A DNA stretch of 64,000 nucleotides from Candidatus Riflebacteria bacterium HGW-Riflebacteria-1. Lineage in GTDB: Bacteria > Muiribacteriota > Ozemobacteria > Ozemobacterales > Ozemobacteraceae. A program made the translations under genes and the position numbers. Where the stretch lies: contig PGYB01000002.1 of the NCBI GenBank assembly GCA_002839445.1, positions 1 through 64,000 of the forward strand, in the 5' to 3' direction. Position 1 is the first letter of the stretch. Each line of letters opens with the position of its first letter. The notes under the pieces were generated by a model that searched no databases, was not told where the DNA came from, and saw nothing but the letters and a program-made list of their open reading frames with translations. This document shows positions 43,199 through 54,400 of the stretch, in pieces.

Positions 43199-43543
43199 TC
43201 AGCCGAAGCTTTTAACTGCTTCTTCTTCTGATTCAAAAACGTCGAAAACCTTGTCGAGTCTTGATCTTTCGAGAAGCTCCTGCACTGTTGGCGCAAGATT
43301 GATGAACTTGAGGTCGCCATTGTTCTTTTTCAGCTTCTTAAGGGTTGTGGCGAAGACTCCAAGGCCCATGCTGTTGAGATAATTAACTTCCTGCATATCG
43401 ATGATCAGCTTCTTTTTGCCGTCATTGACGATCTGATCCATTTTTTCTTTGAACTGGTCAACGGTGTCGGTACCTACTTCGCCCCTGATTACGATGAGCG
43501 TTATATCGTTGCCTTTCGGCCTTACGTCTATTTTAATTTCCAT
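43199..43543 (-). CDS. STAS-domain anti-sigma factor antagonist
   Basis: 114 residues forming one STAS domain. LIIDMQEVNYLNSMGLGVF contains the conserved Ser (in NSMGLG) that partner kinases phosphorylate in the RsbV/SpoIIAA family. A GGGGAGGG site lies 6 bases before the ATG, implying high expression. No RsbW-type kinase or sigma factor gene is nearby, so the partner is elsewhere. It sits downstream of the surface-protein locus, past a terminator, so it need not be functionally linked to it. Confidence 0.92.
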   Translation of the reverse strand: MEIKIDVRPKGNDITLIVIRGEVGTDTVDQFKEKMDQIVNDGKKKLIIDMQEVNYLNSMGLGVFATTLKKLKKNNGDLKFINLAPTVQELLERSRLDKVFDVFESEEEAVKSFG

Positions 43544-43580
43544 AACAGTCCCTCCCCGAACATTGCTGCAATGCAGGTAC

Positions 43581-43626
43581 CTAAAAATAACTCATCTTTC
43601 TCTTATATGCAAGAGAAAGACGAGTT
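43581..43626 (-). terminator. Terminator after the PorV-like gene
   Basis: AACTCaTCTTTCTCTT, loop ATATGC, AAGAGAAAGAcGAGTT (43589-43626): a 15-pair stem with one mismatch. On the minus strand it is followed by ATTTTTAG. It closes the surface-protein gene run. Confidence 0.85.
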
Positions 43627-43656
43627 CTGAAAAAGGGGAATCAAAAATTGTTGTAA

Positions 43657-44616
43657 TTAAAACTTTTTCGAAGCTGAGATTCTGTGTGCGTCGCCGAGGG
43701 TTTCGTCGGCGTATGAGTAGTCGAACTGCCAGGTGTCGAGCTTGAAGCTGGCGCCCAGTGTAAGGTCGCCGTCTTTGCTGCCGAGGCGGAGAGCTGCGTA
43801 GTCCTGCAGCCACCATTCAGCGCCGGCGAACAGTTTGGCATCCATGTCTTCGACCTTGTTGATGTCGGCGGCCAGGGTCAGGTTTGTCCGGGCTTTGTAT
43901 GCGACGCCGAAGGTAGTTGTCAGCGGTACATCGTCTTCGTGGCCAGAAGCGGTGTTCCAGTCAAGAGTTTCGCCGATGTCGCGAACTGACAGGCCGAGGG
44001 TGGTCTTCTGGTTTGCTTCGTAGAGCAGGCCAAAATCGAGGCCCCAGGTGCTTGCTGAGTTGGTGAACAGTTCGTGCTTGAGATACTTGAGGTTTACGCC
44101 ACCGTAAAGTTTGTCAGAAAGCTTGCGGGCGTAAGAGCCAAAAGTGTTCTTTTCTGCATCTTTGAAGTAGCTGAATATGTAGACGTTTTCTCCGGCAGTG
44201 TAGGTGCCATCAGGTCTGGTGGCGGGCTTGTCTGCGTCATTCGTGGCCATTCTTGTTTCAGGAATGCCATCGACACCAAAGCTGACATGTGAGAGAGCTG
44301 CTACGCCTGTTTTCTTGCCGCTCTTGTCTTTGAGAACGTGAGCGTAGTTGAAGAAGTTGTATTCGCGGTCCATGGTCAGATCAGCATGCATGAAAGATGC
44401 TTCTGACTGTTCGAGCCTGGCGAGACCGGCCGGGTTCCAGAATGCCGCGGTTGAGTCATCGGCGAGTGCGGTAAACGCGCTGCCCATGCCAAGTGCTCTG
44501 GCTCCTACGCCCATTTTAAGATATGCGCCTGCCTGACCTGCCGATTCGGCAAAGGCAGTGCTCATGGTTCCTACGCTGAGTGCAACGAGGAAGAGCGTTT
44601 TTAAAACCTTTTTCAT
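43657..44616 (-). CDS. PorV/PorQ family outer-membrane protein
   Basis: 319 residues with a signal peptide (cleavage after about AFA-23). The mature N-terminus has the family hallmark YLKMGVGARALGMGSAFTALADD followed by AAFWNPAGL, as in PorV/PorQ and UPF0164 proteins. The rest alternates in the manner of a beta barrel and ends in KKF. In Bacteroidetes, PorV carries T9SS cargo to the attachment complex. Here it follows two giant proteins with FlgD/T9SS-like C-termini, which makes a role in their surface delivery plausible. It is somewhat shorter than PorV of known T9SS. AAGGGG precedes the ATG. Confidence 0.88.
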   Translation of the reverse strand: MKKVLKTLFLVALSVGTMSTAFAESAGQAGAYLKMGVGARALGMGSAFTALADDSTAAFWNPAGLARLEQSEASFMHADLTMDREYNFFNYAHVLKDKSGKKTGVAALSHVSFGVDGIPETRMATNDADKPATRPDGTYTAGENVYIFSYFKDAEKNTFGSYARKLSDKLYGGVNLKYLKHELFTNSASTWGLDFGLLYEANQKTTLGLSVRDIGETLDWNTASGHEDDVPLTTTFGVAYKARTNLTLAADINKVEDMDAKLFAGAEWWLQDYAALRLGSKDGDLTLGASFKLDTWQFDYSYADETLGDAHRISASKKF

Positions 44617-44701
44617 ATTGTTTCCCCTTACGAGTCGATAGAACTGGTTATCAATCTATTCGGCAACTTTGTTGCATTTATGAATGATATTTTCAAAAAT
44701 T

Positions 44702-45394
44702 TCATATTCCGCTCAAACCCATATCTTGAAGGGTCTTGAAGATCTGGGCGACTGAACTGTCGTTTGAACTGTCTTCTGATCTCGCGACAGTGATCTGTGA
44801 CTTGGCCTTGTCTGCGTCACCAACACCACCGCGCCAGTAATAGCAGAAGGCAAGCATAGCGTGTGCCTCGGCATTGCTTATGCCGATCGGATGTGTCGAG
44901 GTGAAGCGATACGCCGTATTGCCCAGGCCAACGGCTTCGAGCAGTTGAATAGCCTGGACGATGCCGGCGTTCTGGCCACGCTGAATCAGCGCGGCCGCCA
45001 GGCCGATGCGCGCTTCATTGTTGGAAGCCGAAGCCTGAGTGAAAGACGAGTAACCTGACTCAACACCGGAAGACTTGGTAAGTGACCAGCCCAGACCGTT
45101 ATAGGCCTGGGTCTTCTGTGTTTCGGTGATGCTGGTAATGGTCAGCACCTGGTTGAACTTGTTGATAGCACTGCTGAAAGCTCCATAGCGGAAGTCTTCC
45201 CAGGCCGAGGCCAGCAGAGAGTCAGGATCGGTCTCGCCGATGCCACCACCGCCTCCGCCACCCCCACCGCCGGTGCCTGGTGTTGGAATTTCGGGCGGAA
45301 TAGTGTAACGGCCACTGCCGCCACCACCGCCGCAGCCACTGGCAAGAAAGAATATCACTGCAATGGTCAGCACCACTATCGATTTTCGGTTCAT
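44702..45394 (-). CDS. Gly-rich lipoprotein with TPR-like domain (downstream module)
   Basis: 230 residues from the ATG at 45394, with GGAG upstream; a longer in-frame reading to 45541 would run through the repeat into the giant gene. The lipobox FFLASGC gives Cys21, followed by five Gly, a short Pro-rich linker and a second run of ten Gly. A helical TPR-like domain of about 170 residues follows (AWEDFRYGAFSSAINKFNQV, TQAYNGLGWSL). It is a clear paralogue of the lipoprotein at 55505 (both end GLSGI/GLTGI). It lies 94 bases after the giant gene and before the PorV-like gene, so it probably acts with them at the envelope. Confidence 0.85.
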   Translation of the reverse strand: MNRKSIVVLTIAVIFFLASGCGGGGGSGRYTIPPEIPTPGTGGGGGGGGGGIGETDPDSLLASAWEDFRYGAFSSAINKFNQVLTITSITETQKTQAYNGLGWSLTKSSGVESGYSSFTQASASNNEARIGLAAALIQRGQNAGIVQAIQLLEAVGLGNTAYRFTSTHPIGISNAEAHAMLAFCYYWRGGVGDADKAKSQITVARSEDSSNDSSVAQIFKTLQDMGLSGI

Positions 45395-45410
45395 TTTAAC
45401 TATCTCCATC

Positions 45411-45490
45411 TTCTCGTTGTCGTTCTCGTTGTCGCCGGGCACCGTCGTGTGGGGTCGCGTCCGTGTGGGGGCGCGTCGCGACGCGACCCT
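45411..45490. repeat. Dispersed GC-rich repeat abutting the giant gene's stop
   Basis: Two perfect 12-base units TTCTCGTTGTCG (45411-45434) are followed by CGTGTGGGGTCGCGTC and CGTGTGGGGGCGCGTC in tandem (45446-45477) and by the inverse GACGCGACCC (45480-45489). The repeat reaches into the stop codon of the giant gene. It can fold strongly and separates the giant gene from its lipoprotein gene. Confidence 0.6.
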
Positions 45491-48400
45491 ACCGTAACAC
45501 TGCGATCTTGTGGGTATACTTGGCCTTCTTGCTCCAGTCATCAGGGTCTCTGACGACGATGCGGGCGAAATACATGCCGTTGGCTACCGCTTTGCCGCCG
45601 GTCGTCTGCAGATCCCAGACCACGTTCTGAACTATTCTGGTTCCTTCGACAGCCGCGGCGCGCATGCTGAGATTGCGGTTGTCAGCGACCTTGTGCCCAG
45701 CAACGTCATAGATATTGACTTCGATCTGGTTCCAGTCGATGTCGTTGCGGTTGGTGCTGATGCGCATATTGGCGCGGTTGCGGGCCGGGTTCGGGTATTG
45801 CACGACTTCGTAGATGCTCAGCGGAGGCTGGGCCACGAAACGCACAGCTGGAGTCACGGTCATGTTGCCGGCTTTGTCGGCAACGCGCAGACTCAGTTCG
45901 TGTTCGCCGCCGAGCAGGTCTTCGGTCGGTATGAAGTTGGCAACCATACCAGTTTTGTCGATCATCAGCGGCTGCAGTTTGCCATCGAGCATCGCCCAGG
46001 CAGAATCGCGGTCGAGGCCGGAGGCGAATTCCTCAAGCTGCCAGCTGAAGGTCGGGCGTGCTTCGCGGATCGGCTTGTCGCTGATCTGTGTTGTCATATT
46101 GGCGCGCGGTGCCAGCACGTCTTTCATCATGGCAAAGGTGCCGCCGGAAGATGCTTCGAAGCTGGCGATGCCATCGCTCACTGCAAATGCTACCGGTTTC
46201 CAGCCGGTTGCATCACTGCGATACAGGCCGATGCCGTTGCCGATCTGGCTGTTTTCGATTTTCATGCTCATTCTGACCGGGCTGACAATGCGTCCGGCCG
46301 GAACATTAAGGCTGTAAGCGTTTCCAACCGGTGTCAGTTCGATGTCGCTTCGGCTGTTCGAGCTCAGAACGCTGCTGCGCATTGTCTGGCGCTGAGCGGC
46401 GCTGAGGTCAGCCATGATGCTCGGCACAATTGCTGCCGGCAGGGTGGTGTCGCCACCAACTTTGGCAAGTTCTTCGTGCAGAACGGTAACGACAGAGTTG
46501 GACTTAAGTGTTCCTGGTTCAAACACGGCTTCGAAGTTCGCGTCAGCCGATTTGATCGCTGCCCGCACCGCTGCGTTGACATAGGCCGTTGAGAAGCTCA
46601 TGTTGGCAGTGCCGAGGTTGGTCGAGATATCGCGGGCGGTAACCTTGATGGTTGCCACGCCGGGGAAATTCGAGTCAAGATGCGCGCCACCGATGAACAT
46701 GCGGCTGTTCGGGCCCGAATTGAGAATCAGCGATACCGCGGTGCCGCCGCTCTGAGTAATTGTAGCGGTCGGTGCGCCTGCGAGGTCTTCGTTCGACTTG
46801 ACCACGACGCTGATATCAAATTCGTTAGCCGGGCTGCTGAACGCGCTGATGGTGAGCACCGGCGGCGTGATATCCTGGCCCTGGAAGGTCTTTCTGGCAA
46901 TGCTGCTGTCACTCGGATTGCCAAACAGGTCTTTAACGCCGCTGGCTACCAGTGTGTAATTCTTGCTTTCAACAATGTCATCAAGACAGGTAATGGTTAC
47001 TGATTTAAGATCGCTGCGCAGAGCGACTGTCTGAATACTGATCGTATCGGCTCCGCTGGTCAGATCGTATTTTGAAACATCCTGGGCCGATACTGATTCT
47101 ACCTGTTCGTCAAAGACGAGGTTGAACTGCTTCTGCGAAGTCAGACCATCATAGGTAATCGCGCTGATTATTGGTCCTCTGGTATCGGCAGTGAACTGCG
47201 CCGTATTGTTACCGGCAACGATTAGTTCACCGTCGGCACTTTTTACACCTGGGGTTATGGTCAGAGTATAGGTGGTGCCATGAATCATTTTCGCGTTAAG
47301 AGGCAGAGTAACGCTGTTGCTTGCGATTACAATTGGAGAGCCGGCGCCGATACCTGCAGGCGTCGAAGGCGACAGAGTGTAGTTGCCAGGAGCTCCACCG
47401 TCGCCCTGACTGATGTCGTGGCTCAGGCTTACTCTGATTTTCTGGCTGTCAATCTGAGTTACACCGGTAACCTTGAATATCGAATTTACTACAGTCAGGT
47501 CAACCGGGTTGATAGTTGCCACGTTTCCGGCCAGGTCGGTAACAGTTACTGTGTAGACGCCGTCAGCGACAGGTTGCAGGTTGGTGTCCTGCCCGTTCCA
47601 GATGGCGGTGAACGGAGAACTACCGCCTTCAAGCATTAATTCTCGAATCAGACTTGAGCCTGCGGTAATCTTGACCAGTGCAGTACCAGAAGCAACAGTC
47701 GGGTCGGTGCTGGTTACATTGAACTGGAGATCGGTAACTCTCGGATTAAATCTGGTTACAGCCGCGCCATTATCGACTCTAAGCATCTGTATTGCATCGA
47801 TCAACGGGGCGGTCGGGTCGATTACCAGAGTCGAAGTTGCTCTGCCATTGGCGCCGAGCGCAGTGCCAAGGTTGCCGGCCAGATCGACGAGAGCGACCAT
47901 GTATTCGCTTGCCGGCAGAAGTCCTGTCGGAATCTCGGTATTTCTACCATCGAAGCTGATAGTGTAGCCGCCGCCGCTAAGGCCAGACAGCGCGTAAGTT
48001 TCGGTCGGAATGCCGGGGCTGGTAAGTCTCATTCTGAGCGCCTGACCAGTCGAGGGGCCGAATACGTCGATTTTCGCGAACGAATTGATTGCCGGGCTGA
48101 AATAAGCCTTGCCGAGAGATGTCTTTACATTTGAGAAAGCCCATGATGATACTTCAGGTTTGCGACCGTCATAGGTAATGTTGCCACGATTACTGCCTTC
48201 GTTGCCGGCATCATCGTAGACACGCATTACATAAGTGGTCGGGCCAGTCTCACCGATAGCCGCGCCGTTAAGAGTGCCATTCCAGGTTGCTTTGCCTTCG
48301 AGGCCGGTGACAGATATAGGCATGCTGGCCAGTGAGGCCTCACCCTGAAAGATGTGCAGCCAAAGGCTGTTAGCTACCGGAGCTACCTGAAAGTTAACGG

Positions 48401-51400
48401 TGATTGTTGCGATGCCCGGTGCCACATAAGGACTGAACGGAGCATCGGTGAGGTCGCCGGTCGGCGAACTGTACTTAGAGGTAGTCGACTGGTAGGTAGT
48501 AACCCGATAAGAAAGAACTGTCGGGCCTTTTGAGCGGATCTGCAGCTGACTGGCAAGCTGAACTTCGTTGTTGCCACGGTTGCCGGCTTCATCGAAACCG
48601 CCAGATACGTAGTAAGTGTAGGTGCCTTGCTGGGTATTGGCGTCAAAGTTGGCTGAGTTGGTGAAACGGGCGGTTGAAGAGCTTACCCAGCTCGAAAATA
48701 CAAATGACATCACCGAGTTGCTGGCATCGCCAAGTCTGAGTTGTGGCTGCCATGAGCTGCCAACGGTCCTATCCATAGGCTCGTTGAAAGTCAGGTCGAA
48801 AGTCATACCGCCGGCTGGAGTAATGCCAATTGTTCCTGTAGGAGTTGCATAAATCGGATCTGGAATCTTGCTGTCAAGCACCATGGTATAACTGGCATTT
48901 TTAAAGCCATTGACCGAGGTGTCTTTGTCAGCCAGGTTGTAGGCCATCGAGGCAGTTTCGACAAAGGTCGTCGTGCTGAAGATGTCAGCAAAGTTGCGCA
49001 CTCTGACCAGACTTGGCTGGCGCTGAATAGCTGTATTGGTCAGATCGCTGTTGTTGGCGAACCTGGCAACTGTGCGAGTGATTCCGCCTTGACTGTGGTC
49101 AAGCCAGCTGACAAACTTTGCTGTATCGCGTGGATTGGTAAAGCCTGTGTCATCCTGAGTGAAGAGTTCCAGGATCGGTTCTTTGGTGCGGTCTATCGGG
49201 ATATAGACATCAGCAGAAAGAGTCGCGGTTTCAAACGCTACTTCATAGAAGAGATTGCCCACGGTCTGGCCCTTGAACAGCTGTATCTGCTGCGCTGAGA
49301 GTGATTTCGCCGGCGAAATGGCTACTGTCTGAATCCTGGGGTTGGCAATCAAATTCGGAAAGACGATCGGGTTGATTACCATGGCTTCGTTGCCCTGCGC
49401 CGGGTATCTTATATTCGAGTTACCCCACAGGTCTTTGAACGCGCCCGAGGTGCAGGCAATGTAGAATTTGCTGGTGCCCCAGCTCAACATGGTTTTGAGA
49501 GCTTCGGCGGTCAGCGGTATATGAACAGTGTTTGAAGCGTAATCGGTGTTAAGTTCTTTATATTTTGAATAGTCGACCATTGTTGCGTTCAACGGGAACG
49601 AACTGCCGGTCAAATCGGCTTTTGAGTGCAGATAGATCAACGACATGTCCATTGGCAGGTCGCGACTCAGTTCGATAGTTTCAGCCAGGTTTTTGTAAGG
49701 ATCCTGGTAAAGTCTGGCCCGTCGCTCGGGAGTGTTCTGGAAGCTTACCTGGAGCAGCGGGGTGCTGCTGGAAAGATTGAGAGCGGAAGTTCTTACCGAG
49801 AACTGAGTGTTGAGAGGTATCAGAGTTGAAGGAGTCGCATTTGTATAGGTGATCGGGTTGACGCGATTGCCCTCGAAGTCTCTGATAAGAGGTGCAGGGT
49901 CAGATGGATCAGGTGGTTCATACTCGCTGCCATTGATCTGCATGTGAAACTGTGAACCTGTTCTGGTGTAGTTTAACGCGATCCAGTCCTGGGCTTCCTG
50001 AGAGAGTCTGAGGCGCACGCGTCTTGGGGTGTCCAGACCGACGACGGTGTCAGAGGCCGCGGTCGTGATAAAGCGATAGCGGTTGGCGTAAGAATCATCA
50101 GGATTGCCGCGATTTCTCCAGATCGCCAGGTTGTAGAGAGTATTATCGTCAATGGTTGTCGCGTCCATATCCTTGTCAAATTCAAGATAGAAGAAGTCTT
50201 TTTCGGAAGGAGTGTTCGCGTTGTATGTAGCTCTAACCAGATTTGGTCTGGTTGTGTAGGTCTGCGTCACGCTGACCGGGAAATTGGCCAGAGTCCGAGG
50301 CAGTGGTTTAAGCCAGTTACCAGAGACGTCGAGGCCGAGAGCAATATCCCAACCGGCGTTCGGCCAGACAGGTGCTTCTCCTGTGGTTGTACTATGGGCT
50401 ATTGAGATATAAAGATTGCCAGCTCCCCAGTCAGCAATGATGCTCTTGGTATAGGCCGAGAGCATGATGTTGATTGTCGAACTGTCCATGGTTTCCATGA
50501 CCGTGTCGTTGAACGGGTCAAGGGGAGTTGCAGCGCCTGGCACCTGAATGTTCGTGTGGTCCATTTTGCTGCCAAGCCTGATGTAATCAAGGCGACTCTG
50601 CAGATGTACAGGATTGATCGCTTCGGTAAATTCAAGTGTGAGCAGGCTTCCATCATAATAAGCCATAGTCAGAGCTGGTCTTGTCGTGTCAACAGTAACC
50701 TGCCGGTCAACGAACTGCTTGTTACCAGATCGGTCTCTCACGTAGATTCTCATGGTGTAGGTCGCCAGGTCAACTGCTGAACTGCCGAGTTCATACGCTA
50801 CCGATGTAGAGGCAATGTTTCCACCACCAAGGGCATCAAGAGCGTAGGTGGTTGTGCCAAGAATGCTTGAAAAGTCTACATACGCCGTGGGAAGTCCTGC
50901 TATGTCATAGAGGTCAGTGCCAGTTGCAACCCGAACCCACGCATGAATTCCGTCTGAGCGAACATTGTCACCATACCCGGCTGTAAAGCCATCGCCGACG
51001 TTGGCAACACCTGTGACGAGATTCAGGTCATTGATTACCAGATTTGCATCAAGAATTTTGGGCGGGCTGTTGTCAATGGTGAAGGTCGCCAGCGTAGGAG
51101 CGTAAAGTGCTGAGATGTTGTCAGCGTCATCCGAGGCCATAACGCGATACTTAACTTTTGCGCCATCAAGCTCAGGCCAGCCAGTAATGGTTGTCGTAGC
51201 GATTCTGAACTGAGTTTCCCAGAAATTGGTACCTGAGATGTTATAGATCGGCGCGGTGAATACTTCGGTTATACCGTCATTTAAATACAGCTGAAAGGTT
51301 GCTGAGCCTGGGTCGGGGAATTTTTCGATTTCGGCCCTGACCAGCAGCAGGTCATTGATATTCATTGCGTTAGAAGCAATGTTATCGTTGTTCTCGTCAA

Positions 51401-54400
51401 GAATCTGAAGCTTAACGCTTTTTACAAACGGGACCTGAGTGTCTATGCCAAAAGGATTCTCGGGGTCACAGGTTATTGTGCTCTCGCCCAGAACGATAGA
51501 ACTTGTATCGGGGTGCAGCACTTTGGTTTTGAAGCTGGCTTCGGCCAAATCTACGCCACCGGCAGTGACATTGAATACATCGCGATAGACGTAGTTGCCG
51601 GGTCCGCTGGTCGGGGCGGGCTGGTAGGTAAGAGGAATCCAGTAGGTTCTCATGTCGCCATCGAAGTAGGCTGATGATGAGTCGTCCTGCGTTGAGTTGA
51701 TAAGGCTGCGAATGTCTGCCAGAACGGTCGCGTTCGGGATGTTGTGAGTGTTGTAAAGAGAGGTCATTACAACGGTCAGAGTTACCTGATCGCCAGGATT
51801 AGCTATCTGATTCGGACTGTTGAGAGGCACAGAGTCTGAGCTCAGGTCGGCTCTTGTCTGCGGAAACCCTGCAAATACAGGTATCTTTGATAAGAATCTT
51901 ATCTGGTTAGTATAGCTGTAGGCCATGTTGCCAGATTCGTCATAGGCAAGAATGGTGAGGGATGAGAGAGTTCCCAGTCCTTGAGGCACATTCCACTGGT
52001 AAGTGAATTCATTGCCACCGAAAGTGTTCGGCGGAAAAAGCGTCGGACTTGGTGGTGTCAGGCCGTTGTCGAGGTAAAGATTGGTAAAGTCGATCATCGG
52101 CAGAATGCCGTCATGATTGGTCAGTCGCACTTTGATCTGAATCACGTCGCCAAGGTTGGCTTCGCCGATACGACCGTTATCGACGACAAATGAAATCGGG
52201 TAAATCTCGATTTTGGGTGGCCGGTTATCAACCGTGATTGAATTTGAAGTGTTCGCGATAACTTCGTTTCCGTTAACATCTGTGAGGGTGACAGTTAACT
52301 GAACGGCCTGACGGTTGGTCGTGCCGACTATCGGCATGTATATCTGTGTGCCTTTCCAGCCGCTGGTATTGGCAACATATGGAACAAAACTGGCGTTGTC
52401 GCCGTAGCCCAGCGGGGTCAGGTCGACAGTGAGCGAGCCCATGTCGCCCGGATTGCCCTGGATCATGACTTCGAGTCTGACCTGGTCGGTAGCGACGCTG
52501 GGGAAAGTTGTGTAAATGCCATCGAGATCGACTATGGAGTTACCATTGTTGTCGAAAATCTGAGTGTTGGTTATCGAGGTGATCGTCAGCGGCTTGTTGT
52601 CGACAAAGAGCTGTTCTGTGCTTGCAATCGCCCGATTGCCGGCATTGTCAGTAACCTGAACGGTAAATGCTGTGTTGGCGCCGTCGGTAGAACCGCTGAC
52701 AACTGTGTGTGTGTAACCATAAAGGCCGTCGCCGGCGATGCCGTCGTTGTTGGCGCCATCGTCAAGCAGTTGCTGCGAGGAGTTTCCGCCGATAGCGGTG
52801 AGGTTAACGGTTGGCACGCCACCATCAAGTCTGCCGAGGTCTACTTTGGCCAGAATTGTCACTTTGTCGCCAATGTTAACTACGCCTGGTTTGCCTTTCA
52901 GTTCCTGCCAGGTTGCTGAGGCATACTCAATCACCGGCGGGCGGCAGTCGACCTCAAAAGGCGAAGAAAGCGAGTTCATGACATTTCCGGCCTTGTCGAT
53001 CACCGATGCTCTGAATATGTAGCTCGGATTTTCGGTGGCAGATTCCAGACAGTCATGCACGAGATAGTAGCGGCGCAAAACCGCGTCGTATGACATAACA
53101 TAAGAGCTTGGGCCGCCGACCAGAGAAAGGTCGATCGTGCAGGTGCCGGCGTCTGGATCATCAACCGGAACAATCATTTCGAGGCGATCGCCGATGTTAA
53201 CCACACCAGACTTGTTAAGGTCAGTAAGCCAGTTGATGGCCATAGGCCCAACGTCGCAGGGCTTGTTGTCGATTTTTACCCTGATTGTGCCAGATCTGCT
53301 GTTGCCGGCATTATCTGTGGCAGCAAATGCAAAGTAAGACTCATTGTTGAGAGTTCCGGCCGGCACATCTGTGCTGTAAGTGTATGTTGCAATTCCATCG
53401 TAAATCATGTCTACAGCAGTACTAACGCCAAATTCGGTCAGATTGAGCTTGACGGTCTCGCCGTCATAAACTGTAGCAGTAGAGCTTGCCAGCTGCACTT
53501 TGAAAGTGATACGGTCGCCAACTCTGACATATGGGTGAGACGCCGATAGAACCGGTTCTGACTGATAGGCAGAGCCCAGAATCAGCGGCGGCTGGTTGTC
53601 GATGGTGATCGGCCCGGTGACTGCCATGGCGGTGTTGCCAGAATCATCAGATACATAGATTGTAAACGAAACATTCTGATCGTATGGATTGCCGAAGGTT
53701 GGATCGCCGACAACGTGGTCGAGGCGATAAGTTGTGCCAGAGTATGGTGAAAGGGTGCTGCTGGCAGTGCCACCGATGCGTTCAAAGTTGACCCAGGTGC
53801 TGCCGTTATCGATACTGGTTATGCTGGCCTGTATGGCGATCTGGTCGCCGTGCCGTGCCGGCTGGCCAGGCCTTGATATATTCTGAATCTGGGCGGCGCT
53901 TATGGTCGGAGGTGTGTTGTCGACATAAATGATCGGCATGACAATCTGACTGATCTGGTTGCCGGCCTTATCTTTGGCGGTAACCGTGAAAGCCCTTGGC
54001 ATGGTGTTTTCAGAGGTGTATTGAATTACGTTGTAGAGCAGTTCAAAAGTGGTTGTCGCCGAGTTGTTGAATGGTATGATCTGATTCGAAACACCACCGA
54101 TTGAAGTCAGGTCAACAGTAATGAGAACATCGTTCATCACGCTCGAAAGGTTGCCATGAAAGTGCAGCTGGTCGTTGATAATGGCGATATTGTCGCCAAT
54201 GACTCCGCCATTTTCAATGATAGCTACGCGGCCAGCCTGGCCAAACTGGTCAAATTCAGGTGGAATGTTGTCGAGAGCCAGTGGGTTAGAGGTGCGCGGG
54301 GTGCTTACGTTGCCGGCGTCGTCAGTGGCTTTTACTTCGAAAGTTACAAAGTTGCTCTGAATATCAGGTACGTCGGCTACATAATAGTCATACTGAAAAG

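Noticed and set aside
44702..45541. Longer lipoprotein reading from 45541
   Set aside because: The extra N-terminus is translated from the GC-rich repeat and the giant gene's end; the signal peptide and SD support the start at 45394.
45510..46592. 360-residue plus-strand reading frame opposite the giant gene's 3' end
   Set aside because: It lies wholly antisense to well-defined Ig/FlgD domains, has no recognisable domain, and has Cys/His-rich composition typical of a shadow frame.
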